From: Lachnospiraceae bacterium
GTDB lineage: Bacteria > Bacillota > Clostridia > Lachnospirales > Lachnospiraceae
Assembly: GCA_003979345.1 (NCBI GenBank)
Contig: RYVZ01000031.1
Span: forward strand, 1 to 40,464
Direction of reading: 5' to 3'
DNA: 40,464 nucleotides
The translations under genes and the position numbers were made by a program. Within the stretch, counting starts at the first letter, position 1; the number at the start of each line of letters is the position of its first letter. The notes beneath the pieces were generated by a model. The model searched no databases. It was not told the origin of the DNA and worked only from the letters and a program-made list of their open reading frames with translations. Positions 1 through 7,242 of this stretch are shown here, in pieces.

Positions 1-19
1 AGATGTGTATAAGAGACAG
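1..19 (+). other. Tn5/Nextera mosaic-end adapter remnant
   Basis: The first 19 bases, AGATGTGTATAAGAGACAG, are exactly the Tn5 transposase mosaic end used in Nextera library preparation. This is untrimmed adapter joined to genomic DNA that begins at base 20. The left edge of the window is therefore a tagmentation or read end, and nothing can be inferred about what lies upstream. Confidence 0.97.
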
Positions 20-36
20 GAAAGGAATACATATTT

Positions 37-501
37 ATGGGTTACGGTCAAAATCTAAAAGATATTTTAGACAACAAAGGCATGACAGTAAAGGAACTTG
101 CGCTAAAAGCGAAAATCGCTCCCACAACGCTTTATTCGATTATCCATCGAGACACTGCTATCCGTTTTGACACTGCACTTAGAATTTCTAATATATTGGA
201 TATCCCCATCAGTTCTATCTGCAAGGATAACCCCTATGACGATATCGAAACCTTACCAGCACTTCCGTCTGACAGCGAAAAGCGGAATATCAACAGTCAC
301 AAGAACGCCTATATATCAGATCGTACCGCCCGCATCTTGAAAAAGTTTGATTACACAGAACTGCCTATGGTGGATGAGTTGATTGCAGATTTATATGTAC
401 TGGATGATATCACCAGACGCGATCTGTTTGAATATGCTAAAATGCTGAAGAAAAATCATACTTCTCCCGAGAGAGCCGCTGATTTGAAAGATATAAAATA
501 G
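37..501 (+). CDS. XRE-family helix-turn-helix transcriptional regulator
   Basis: The protein has 154 residues. Residues about 5-62 form a Cro/C1 (XRE) helix-turn-helix: NLKDILDNKG, then MTVKELALKAKIAPTTLYSI as helices 2-3, then the typical FDTALRISNILDIPI helix. The C-terminal half is mostly helical and charged and probably dimerises. The start is supported by the purine-rich GAAAGGAA eight to nine bases upstream of the ATG. Only 17 genomic bases precede the gene, so its promoter is not visible. The next gene begins 72 bp downstream on the same strand and encodes a HEPN-like protein, so the regulator may repress that pair. The region is visibly more AT-rich than the ribosomal genes beside it, which suggests an acquired element. 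XRE membership is secure; the target is unknown. Confidence 0.88.
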   Translation: MGYGQNLKDILDNKGMTVKELALKAKIAPTTLYSIIHRDTAIRFDTALRISNILDIPISSICKDNPYDDIETLPALPSDSEKRNINSHKNAYISDRTARILKKFDYTELPMVDELIADLYVLDDITRRDLFEYAKMLKKNHTSPERAADLKDIK

Positions 502-573
502 AAATAGTATTACACTTAATACATCAACAAATATGGAAAGGGTAACATTATATTTTGTTATTGGTATATACAT

Positions 574-1275
574 ATGAATGAACATCTATATTTTCTTTAT
601 AATTGGTTTAAAGAAATTGATTGTGATAAAAATTTTCCTCGCATTCTTTTTCTAAATGCCGACATAATAATTGTTAAAGATCATCTTAATCATTTAAGTC
701 AAGATATAAGCCAGACTGACCCCTTTTACAGCAAAGAATTTATGCGTCTAAAAGACCGTTTATTTAATTCATTCGGTGTAAATCCTGCTATTCATGGGAT
801 GACATTTGGTTATATTACTTCCTTATATGAAAAACAAAAACAGCCTTTCAATGATATATGGGATTATATTCACCCAAAAATCCAAAAGGTTTCCAAAGGA
901 CAATATCTCTCTGGATTCTATGCAGATGCGGCTGAAAATGCTTTTAAAGAAATCAACGCACGAACAAAACGCATATATGCAAATGCATGTCCAAATACTC
1001 CTATTCCGGACGGTGCCGCTGCAATGACAAGAGTATATTCTTCAAACAATCCCATTGTAGAATTTTGTGATAGACATACCGAGAGTGGACAAAATACTCA
1101 ATTAGGTTTTATGAAAATGGCTGAAGGTGCTATGATTGCATTAAGAAATCCAGTTGCGCATGAGAATCTAAACATGTCCCAAGATGATGCAATGCGCCAG
1201 CTTATGTTTGCCAGCATGATAATGTATGAGATTGACGAAGGTGTCATTCATTCAGGTATTACTGAACAAGAATAA
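574..1275 (+). CDS. Hypoth_Ymh (TIGR02391-like) family protein with HEPN-type RX4H motif
   Basis: The protein has 233 residues. The C-terminal half (about 105-225) resembles the TIGR02391/Hypoth_Ymh family: YLSGFYADAAENAFKEINAR, a long helix pair, then ALRNPVAHEN and a closing helix. The sequence R191-NPVA-H196 is an R-X4-H motif of the HEPN type, which in many families marks a metal-independent RNase active site. The N-terminal 100 residues are not recognised. HEPN proteins are common in toxin-antitoxin, abortive-infection and CRISPR systems, so an RNase toxin or defence role is plausible, but this is inference. The gene follows an XRE regulator on the same strand and shares its low GC. A 10-bp perfect hairpin lies just beyond the stop. 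No clear Shine-Dalgarno precedes this ATG, so the start is only moderately sure. Confidence 0.72.
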   Translation: MNEHLYFLYNWFKEIDCDKNFPRILFLNADIIIVKDHLNHLSQDISQTDPFYSKEFMRLKDRLFNSFGVNPAIHGMTFGYITSLYEKQKQPFNDIWDYIHPKIQKVSKGQYLSGFYADAAENAFKEINARTKRIYANACPNTPIPDGAAAMTRVYSSNNPIVEFCDRHTESGQNTQLGFMKMAEGAMIALRNPVAHENLNMSQDDAMRQLMFASMIMYEIDEGVIHSGITEQE

Positions 1276-1280
1276 AATAT

Positions 1281-1320
1281 TGTAGCCATTTTGTAGCCAC
1301 TTTAGTTCCCTAAAGTGGCT
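1281..1320 (+). repeat. Tandem TGTAGCCA repeat plus 10-bp perfect hairpin
   Basis: TGTAGCCA occurs at 1281-1288 and 1292-1299. The second copy runs into a perfect inverted repeat, AGCCACTTTA (1295-1304) and TAAAGTGGCT (1311-1320), with a 6-base loop. It may be a terminator for the HEPN-like gene, although no good T-run follows. It could also be a leftover attachment site, because it marks the boundary between AT-rich DNA and the conserved str block. Confidence 0.5.
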
Positions 1321-1326
1321 TTCCAC

Positions 1327-1361
1327 GTAAAAAGGCTTTCGGAGAAATCCCCGAAAGCCTT
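1327..1361 (-). terminator. Rho-independent terminator of the rpsL-rpsG-fusA-tuf block
   Basis: An 11-bp stem pairs AAGGCTTTCGG (1332-1342) with CCGAAAGCCTT (1351-1361), with an 8-base loop. On the minus strand it is followed by a run of T (complement of 1329-1333). It lies 22 bp beyond the tuf stop codon. Confidence 0.9.
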
Positions 1362-1383
1362 GATTTTACTGAATAAATTATAA

Positions 1384-2571
1384 TTACTCGATGATAGTAG
1401 CAACCCTACCAGAACCAACAGTTCTACCACCCTCACGGATAGCGAACGTAAGACCCTGCTCCATAGCAACCGGATGGATCAAATCGATCGTCATCTCGAT
1501 GTTATCGCCAGGCATGCACATCTCTGTACCTGCAGGAAGCTCGCAGACACCGGTAACGTCAGTTGTTCTGAAGTAGAACTGCGGACGATAGTTGTTGAAG
1601 AACGGTGTATGACGGCCGCCCTCGTCCTTGGTCAGAACGTATACCTGAGCGGTAAATTTGTGATGGCAGGTAACCGTACCCGGATGAGCAAGAACCTGTC
1701 CTCTCTCGATATCGGTTCTGTTGATACCACGAAGCAGTGCACCGATGTTATCACCAGCCTCAGCAAGATCAAGCATCTTACGGAACATCTCGATACCCGT
1801 TACAACGGTCTTCTTGGTGTCTTCCTTGATACCGATGATCTCAACTTCCTCGTTCAGCTTCAGCGTACCACGCTCTACTCTACCGGTTGCAACCGTACCA
1901 CGGCCGGTAATCGTGAATACGTCCTCGACAGGCATCAGGAACGGCTTGTCGTTATCACGCTTCGGATCAGGAATATATTCGTCGATCGTGGACATCAGTT
2001 CCATAACCTTGTCGCCCCACTCGCCCTTAGGATCCTCGAGAGCCTTTAATGCCGAACCCTTGATGATCGGGCAGTCTGTGAAGCCATACTCCTCAAGCTG
2101 CTCGGTTACTTCCATCTCAACGAGCTCGATCAGCTCCTCATCGTCTACCATATCGCACTTGTTTAAGAAAACAACGATATAAGGTACGCCTACCTGACGG
2201 GAAAGAAGAATGTGCTCCTTCGTCTGTGCCATAACACCGTCGGTTGCAGCAACAACAAGGATAGCGCCGTCCATCTGTGCAGCACCTGTGATCATGTTCT
2301 TCACGTAGTCAGCATGTCCCGGGCAGTCAACGTGTGCGTAATGTCTCTTGTCAGTCTCATACTCAACGTGTGCGGTGGAAATCGTGATACCACGCTCTCT
2401 CTCTTCGGGAGCCTTATCGATATTCTCGAAATCCGTTGCAACGTTACCTGCTACTCTCTCAGAGAGCACTTTGGTAATTGCCGCTGTAAGAGTGGTTTTA
2501 CCATGGTCTACGTGACCAATAGTACCAATATTACAATGGGGTTTGTTTCTTTCAAATTTAGCTTTAGCCAT
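1384..2571 (-). CDS. tuf: Translation elongation factor Tu
   Basis: This GTPase delivers aminoacyl-tRNA to the ribosomal A site in the cytoplasm. The protein has 395 residues, the usual size. G1 is GHVDHGKT (19-26), followed by the DCPGHADYVKNM G3 region, the FLNKCD G4 motif and the domain 2/3 signatures TGRGTVATGRVERG and GRTVGSGRV at the C terminus. The start chosen is MAKAKFERNKPH, preceded by AAGGAGGA eight bases upstream; an in-frame ATG seven codons earlier lies upstream of that ribosome-binding site and is rejected. It is the last gene of the minus-strand str block, 96 bp after fusA, with a strong terminator behind it. Identification is essentially certain. Confidence 0.99.
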   Translation of the reverse strand: MAKAKFERNKPHCNIGTIGHVDHGKTTLTAAITKVLSERVAGNVATDFENIDKAPEERERGITISTAHVEYETDKRHYAHVDCPGHADYVKNMITGAAQMDGAILVVAATDGVMAQTKEHILLSRQVGVPYIVVFLNKCDMVDDEELIELVEMEVTEQLEEYGFTDCPIIKGSALKALEDPKGEWGDKVMELMSTIDEYIPDPKRDNDKPFLMPVEDVFTITGRGTVATGRVERGTLKLNEEVEIIGIKEDTKKTVVTGIEMFRKMLDLAEAGDNIGALLRGINRTDIERGQVLAHPGTVTCHHKFTAQVYVLTKDEGGRHTPFFNNYRPQFYFRTTDVTGVCELPAGTEMCMPGDNIEMTIDLIHPVAMEQGLTFAIREGGRTVGSGRVATIIE

Positions 2572-2667
2572 TTCTAAAGTCCTCCTTAACAAATTGGTTG
2601 TTCACGTTTCTTAGTTGTTTTACTCGCTATCTATGATTATATTAAATAACCCGTAGATTTTCAAGCA

Positions 2668-4785
2668 TTATTTTGCCTTATCCGCTAAGACCTTCTCCTG
2701 TACGTTCTTCGGTACCTGCTCATATTTTTCAAAGAACATGGAGTAGTTACCGCGTCCCTGTGTCTTGGAGCGAAGGTCTGTGGAATACCCGAACATCTCT
2801 GCAAGCGGCACATAAGCCCTTACCATTTTACCGCCGCCGATATCGTCCATTCCTTCAATACGTCCGCGGCGCGCATTGATATCGCCAATAACATCGCCCA
2901 TATACTCCTCAGGCATTGTAACTTCGACCTTCATGATCGGCTCAAGCAGGACAGGATTCGCTTTCTTCATCGCTTCCTTGAATGCCATGGAACCGGCAAT
3001 GTGGAATGCCATTTCGGACGAATCGACCTCGTGATAGGAACCGTCGTATACATTTGCGGAAACGCCCAGTACCGGGAAGCCTCCGAGTACACCTGCCTGT
3101 GCTGCTTCCTCAATACCTTCACCGATTGCGGGAATGTACTCTTTCGGAATTGCACCGCCGACTACGGAAGACTCATACTTGAAGGTCTCCTCGCCGTTCG
3201 GATCCATCGGCTCGAACTTAACTTTACAATGTCCGTACTGACCACGTCCACCGGACTGCTTTGCATATTTGTATTCCTGATCGACAGGCTTTGTAAATGT
3301 CTCTTTGTATGCAACCTGAGGTGCTCCGACGTTTGCTTCTACCTTAAATTCGCGGAGCAGACGGTCAACGATGATCTCAAGATGAAGCTCGCCCATTCCT
3401 GCGATGATCGTCTGTCCTGTCTCGGAATCCGTGTGTGCACGGAACGTCGGGTCTTCCTCGGCAAGCTTCGCAAGCGCCTCACCCATCTTGCCCTGTGCAT
3501 CCTTCGTCTTCGGCTCGATCGCGAGCTCGATAACGGGCTCCGGGAACTCCATGGACTCAAGGATAACCGGATGCTGCTCATCACAGATCGTATCGCCGGT
3601 CGTCGTAAACTTAAAGCCTACGGCAGCGGCTATATCACCGGAATACACCTTATCCAGTTCCTGTCTCTTGTTTGCATGCATCTGTAAGATACGTCCGACA
3701 CGCTCTTTTTTATCCTTCGTCGCATTCAGCACATAGGATCCGGCATTCAGCGTACCGGAATATACACGGAAGAACGCCAGCTTTCCTACGAACGGATCCG
3801 CCATGATCTTAAACGCAAGTGCGGAGAACGGCTCGTCGTCAGAAGAATGTCTCTCGACTTCGTTACCTTCCATGTCAACGCCCTTGATATCCGGAATATC
3901 CGTAGGGGCAGGCATGAACTCCAGAATCGCATCCAAAAGCTTCTGAACGCCTTTGTTGCGGTATGCGGAACCGCAGCATACCGGAATCGCGGTACATTCG
4001 CAGGTTCCTTTTCTCAGCGTTGCCTTTAACGCTGCGACATCCGGCTCATTGCCTTCCAGATATTCCATCATCAGATCGTCGTCTAACTCACAGATCTTTT
4101 CTACTAATTCAGTATGATATAACTCGGCATCATCCTTCATGTCGTCGGGAATGTCAACGATGGAAATATTGTCACCCTTCTCGTCATTGTAGATATATGC
4201 CTTCATTTCGAATAAGTCGATGATTCCCTTGAATTCATCTTCTTTTCCGATCGGGAGCTGCAGGATGACCGGGTTCTTTCCGAGTCTTGTCTTGATCTGC
4301 TCCACAGCGCCATAAAAATTAGCGCCCAAAATGTCCATCTTATTGATGAATGCCATTCTCGGTACGTTATAGGTATCTGCCTGACGCCATACGTTTTCTG
4401 ACTGGGGCTCTACACCGCCCTTTGCACAGAAGACACCGACAGCGCCGTCCAGCACACGCAGGGAACGCTCAACCTCAACCGTAAAGTCAACGTGTCCCGG
4501 CGTATCAATGATATTGATACGATGCTCGAGCGCGCCTTCCTTCGGCTTGCAGTTCTCCTCCAATGTCCAATGGCATGTCGTCGCGGCTGATGTAATGGTA
4601 ATACCTCTCTCCTGCTCCTGCTCCATCCAGTCCATCGTCGCAGTGCCTTCGTGAGTATCGCCAATCTTATAGTTGACACCGGTGTAGTATAAGATACGCT
4701 CTGTCAGCGTTGTCTTACCTGCATCAATGTGCGCCATAATACCGATATTTCTGGTTCTCTCAAGTGGATATTCTCTTCCAGCCAC
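2668..4785 (-). CDS. fusA: Translation elongation factor G
   Basis: EF-G is the GTPase that drives tRNA-mRNA translocation and, with RRF, ribosome recycling. The protein has 705 residues, the normal length. The P-loop AHIDAGKTT lies near residue 20, followed by the ERGITITSAAT switch I, DTPGHVDFT, the NKMD motif, and domain IV/V signatures such as GGRGQYGHCKV and GYSTDLRSKTQGRG near the end. Translation starts at GTG: the bases before GCT GGA AGA are GTG, with AGGAGG eight bases upstream. That ribosome-binding site overlaps the TAG stop of rpsG (TAGGAGG), so the two genes are probably translationally coupled; they are separated by only 12 bp. Confidence 0.99.
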   Translation of the reverse strand: MAGREYPLERTRNIGIMAHIDAGKTTLTERILYYTGVNYKIGDTHEGTATMDWMEQEQERGITITSAATTCHWTLEENCKPKEGALEHRINIIDTPGHVDFTVEVERSLRVLDGAVGVFCAKGGVEPQSENVWRQADTYNVPRMAFINKMDILGANFYGAVEQIKTRLGKNPVILQLPIGKEDEFKGIIDLFEMKAYIYNDEKGDNISIVDIPDDMKDDAELYHTELVEKICELDDDLMMEYLEGNEPDVAALKATLRKGTCECTAIPVCCGSAYRNKGVQKLLDAILEFMPAPTDIPDIKGVDMEGNEVERHSSDDEPFSALAFKIMADPFVGKLAFFRVYSGTLNAGSYVLNATKDKKERVGRILQMHANKRQELDKVYSGDIAAAVGFKFTTTGDTICDEQHPVILESMEFPEPVIELAIEPKTKDAQGKMGEALAKLAEEDPTFRAHTDSETGQTIIAGMGELHLEIIVDRLLREFKVEANVGAPQVAYKETFTKPVDQEYKYAKQSGGRGQYGHCKVKFEPMDPNGEETFKYESSVVGGAIPKEYIPAIGEGIEEAAQAGVLGGFPVLGVSANVYDGSYHEVDSSEMAFHIAGSMAFKEAMKKANPVLLEPIMKVEVTMPEEYMGDVIGDINARRGRIEGMDDIGGGKMVRAYVPLAEMFGYSTDLRSKTQGRGNYSMFFEKYEQVPKNVQEKVLADKAK

Positions 4786-4797
4786 AGGTTTTTCCTC

Positions 4798-5268
4798 CTA
4801 GAATCGATAGTGGGCAAACGCCTTGTTTGCCTCTGCCATCTTGTGCATGTCTTCTTTTCTCTTCACGGCTGCACCCGTATTGTTTGCAGCGTCAAGAATC
4901 TCGTTTGCCAGTCTCTCCTCCATCGTCTTCTCGCCTCTCTTGCGTGAAAACATGGTCAGCCAGCGCAGTGCCAATGCCTGACGTCTGTCCGGTCTTACCT
5001 CGATCGGTACCTGATAGGTCGCGCCGCCGATACGTCTTGCCTTTACTTCCAGCATGGGCATAATGTTGTTCATTGCCTCCTCGAATACGTCAAGCGCAGG
5101 TTTGCCGGATTTCTCTTCGACCCTGCTGAATGCGCCGTAAACGATCTTCTGGGCTACGCCCTTCTTGCCGTCAAGCATGATGTTATTGATCAGCTTCGTA
5201 ACCACCTTGTTGTTGTATAAAGGATCGGCTAATACATCTCTTTTCTGAATATGTCCTTTACGTGGCAC
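4798..5268 (-). CDS. rpsG: 30S ribosomal protein S7
   Basis: S7 nucleates assembly of the 3' major domain of 16S rRNA in the 30S head. The protein has 156 residues, the exact family length. It begins MPRKGHIQKRDVLADPLYNN and carries the classic VTKLINNIMLDGKKGVA and RRIGGATYQVPIEVRPDRRQ regions. The 226-bp gap to rpsL upstream is longer than usual for this pair. In E. coli the shorter gap carries the S7 autoregulatory site, but no equivalent structure can be assigned here by eye. The stop codon overlaps the fusA Shine-Dalgarno. Confidence 0.99.
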   Translation of the reverse strand: MPRKGHIQKRDVLADPLYNNKVVTKLINNIMLDGKKGVAQKIVYGAFSRVEEKSGKPALDVFEEAMNNIMPMLEVKARRIGGATYQVPIEVRPDRRQALALRWLTMFSRKRGEKTMEERLANEILDAANNTGAAVKRKEDMHKMAEANKAFAHYRF

Positions 5269-5494
5269 GGTTCTTCCCTCCTTATTATCATGAATAATTC
5301 ATCGGTACTCACAAGTCCAAAATGCCGCGTTTCTAAAACGCCTGCACCCTAATGTGTTCGTGCGGTATTTCTGTATCTTCGCATAGAAAGCATAAAAACG
5401 AATCGTAATGTTCGCCAAATGATTCCATTCGCAGTGATCGCTCACTCCAGAATCCCAACACTAATTAGTCTGTAAACTGCGGTACTAATGGCTC
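5269..5494 (-). other. Long rpsL-rpsG intergenic region, no gene seen
   Basis: These 226 bp hold no convincing ORF. A small hairpin (AGTGA/TCACT around 5437-5450) and an ATTAGT/ACTAAT inverted repeat just after the rpsL stop are visible. In other bacteria the equivalent spacer binds S7 for feedback control. The rpsG ribosome-binding site (AAGGAGG) lies at its downstream end. Confidence 0.45.
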
Positions 5495-5914
5495 CTATTT
5501 CCCTGCCTTCGGTCTCTTAGCGCCGTACTTGGAACGAGCCTGTTTTCTGTTCGCAACTCCTGCAGTATCCAGCGTACCTCTGATAATGTGGTATCTGGTA
5601 CCGGGCAGATCCTTCACACGGCCGCCGCGGATTAAGACTACGGAGTGCTCCTGCAGATTGTGGCCTTCGCCCGGGATGTAGGATGTTACCTCAATACCGT
5701 TGGAAAGACGCACTCTGGCGATTTTTCTGAGAGCGGAGTTAGGTTTCTTAGGCGTAGCAGTCTTGACTGCGGTGCAGACACCGCGCTTCTGCGGAGAAGC
5801 AGTATTGATGGACTTCTTTCTCAAAGAGTTATAACCCTTTAACAAAGCAGGCGCCGTCGCCTTCTTCTCGGATGTCTGACGTCCTTTTCTTACTAACTGG
5901 TTAAATGTTGGCAT
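5495..5914 (-). CDS. rpsL: 30S ribosomal protein S12
   Basis: S12 sits at the decoding centre and controls accuracy. The protein has 139 residues. It begins MPTFNQLVRKGRQ and contains the TPKKPNSALRK and GHNLQEHSVVLIRGGRVKDLPG loops. The two lysines whose substitution gives streptomycin resistance in other species (in PKKPNS and in RVKDLPG) are both wild type. An AGGAGGTGA ribosome-binding site precedes the ATG. This is the first gene of the str block and has its own consensus promoter 72-100 bp upstream, so the block does not depend on read-through from rpoBC, from which it is separated by an opposing operon. Confidence 0.99.
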   Translation of the reverse strand: MPTFNQLVRKGRQTSEKKATAPALLKGYNSLRKKSINTASPQKRGVCTAVKTATPKKPNSALRKIARVRLSNGIEVTSYIPGEGHNLQEHSVVLIRGGRVKDLPGTRYHIIRGTLDTAGVANRKQARSKYGAKRPKAGK

Positions 5915-5985
5915 TCTGTTTCACCTCCTATGATATAGACTTTTTCTGCATGCAAAAAGAAACGCATTCTTACGCACGCTAGATT

Positions 5986-6014
5986 ATTATACTTGCCATA
6001 TTTTTCATTGTCAA
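5986..6014 (-). promoter_or_regulatory. Consensus sigma-A promoter of the str block
   Basis: On the minus strand a perfect -35 TTGACA (6009-6014) is followed by a 17-base spacer and a perfect -10 TATAAT (5986-5991). Transcription would start near 5979, giving a 5' leader of about 65 bases before rpsL. All twelve consensus positions match. Confidence 0.93.
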
Positions 6015-6173
6015 TACACTCTTTCATCTTTTTACGCAAATTTGCAGCCGGATTTCCCATCCTTCTTTTTCGTCTATAAAGCCGTCTGTTCCACAAATTT
6101 TACTATTTTTCATTTCTACATCCTTTTTTTGTCTATTTTATCTGTTTTACTTCTCTTTTTTCCTTATTTATTA

Positions 6174-6179
6174 TATAAT
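6174..6179 (+). promoter_or_regulatory. Possible -10 box for a leaderless transcript
   Basis: A perfect TATAAT lies only 9 bases before the ATG at 6189. No ribosome-binding site is visible between them and no convincing -35 exists in the T-rich stretch upstream. If used, transcription would begin within a few bases of the start codon. Confidence 0.4.
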
Positions 6180-6188
6180 TTGTTTACA

Positions 6189-7148
6189 ATGAAAAAAGGA
6201 CTTTGCTTTTTCTACTTATTGATCTTCATATTGTTAACAGCCTGCGGTTCGCCGGACGACGGTGCTTCGCATTCGGTATATGCGGATGAGGTAAGCTTTC
6301 TTGATCCTTCCGTTGACCCGTCCGTCGTAAAAGGCACGCGTGACAATTCCGTGCGCTGTCTTGTACCGGAGGCTCCCGGCACGACTGCCTTTTCGAGCAG
6401 CAATGCGCTCATCGATATCTCCAATGCCGCCGAAGGCTACATCTGTGCAGCCTACAGCGGCGGCTGTCCCAAAGTAAAGCTGCAGATCACGGGGCCGGAC
6501 GGCGTGACCTACTCCTACGATATGCGCGGCGGACAGGAATACTTTCCGCTTTCCGCCGGCAGCGGCACATACACAGTCGGTGTTTACGAAAATATTACGT
6601 CCAACCAGTACTCGGTAAATCTTGTGGAGGACTTCGATATCACCGTTACAAACGAATTCGGCGCGTTCCTGTACCCGAACCAGTACTGCATGTTTGATTC
6701 CTCGTCGGAGACGGTCAAAAAAGCATCCGACCTTGCTTTTTTTGCAGATACGGATCTCGATGTGGTCACAAATATCTACAATTATGTGATCAAAACCATC
6801 TCTTACGATTACGACATGGCAGAAAATATTCAGAGCGGCTATGTCTGCGATGTGGACGCGGCACTGAAACGCGGGCGCGGTATCTGCCTCGACTATGCGG
6901 CTGTCATGACCTGCATGCTGCGCAGCCAGGGAATTCCGGCGCGCCTTGAGGTCGGCTATGCCGGAAGCGCCTATCACGCATGGATCAGCGCCTATGTCGA
7001 CGAGAAAGGCTGGATCAACGGTATCATTGAGTTTGACGGTGTGAACTGGTCCCTGATGGATCCCACCTTTTCGTCCAACACGGAGCGGGAAGAATTAAAA
7101 AACTTTATCGGGGACGGCAGCAATTATCTGCTAAAATACGTTTATTAG
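6189..7148 (+). CDS. Putative lipoprotein with transglutaminase-like domain
   Basis: The protein has 319 residues if it starts at the ATG before KKGLCFFYLL. This start gives a lipoprotein signal peptide with lipobox LTAC (Cys19), so the mature protein should be anchored outside the membrane. The C-terminal third is a transglutaminase-like (papain-fold) domain with a visible triad: Cys233 in GRGICLDYA, His263 in AYHAWI and Asp291 in LMDPTF. Such bacterial domains can be proteases or protein-modifying enzymes; the substrate is unknown. The middle part (about 70-150) looks like a beta-rich ligand domain. An upstream in-frame start would add 49 hydrophobic residues and bury the lipobox, so it is rejected. 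It precedes a pilus-like operon on the same strand by 94 bp and diverges from rpsL. Confidence 0.8.
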   Translation: MKKGLCFFYLLIFILLTACGSPDDGASHSVYADEVSFLDPSVDPSVVKGTRDNSVRCLVPEAPGTTAFSSSNALIDISNAAEGYICAAYSGGCPKVKLQITGPDGVTYSYDMRGGQEYFPLSAGSGTYTVGVYENITSNQYSVNLVEDFDITVTNEFGAFLYPNQYCMFDSSSETVKKASDLAFFADTDLDVVTNIYNYVIKTISYDYDMAENIQSGYVCDVDAALKRGRGICLDYAAVMTCMLRSQGIPARLEVGYAGSAYHAWISAYVDEKGWINGIIEFDGVNWSLMDPTFSSNTEREELKNFIGDGSNYLLKYVY

Positions 7149-7242
7149 ATACTGTGAAGTATCTGCCCCCGCGGTATTCGTCAGGAACTTTCCGCGCTCC
7201 GACGTATTGCCTGTGGGAATCACCAACAAAGGAGAACGATAT

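Noticed and set aside
3001..3687. Long plus-strand ORF of 228 codons inside fusA
   Set aside because: It is a shadow frame of a highly conserved gene; the product has no known features and no initiation signals.
6042..6188. 49-residue extension of the transglutaminase lipoprotein
   Set aside because: It would put a second hydrophobic stretch before the lipobox signal peptide and overlaps the likely -10 box.
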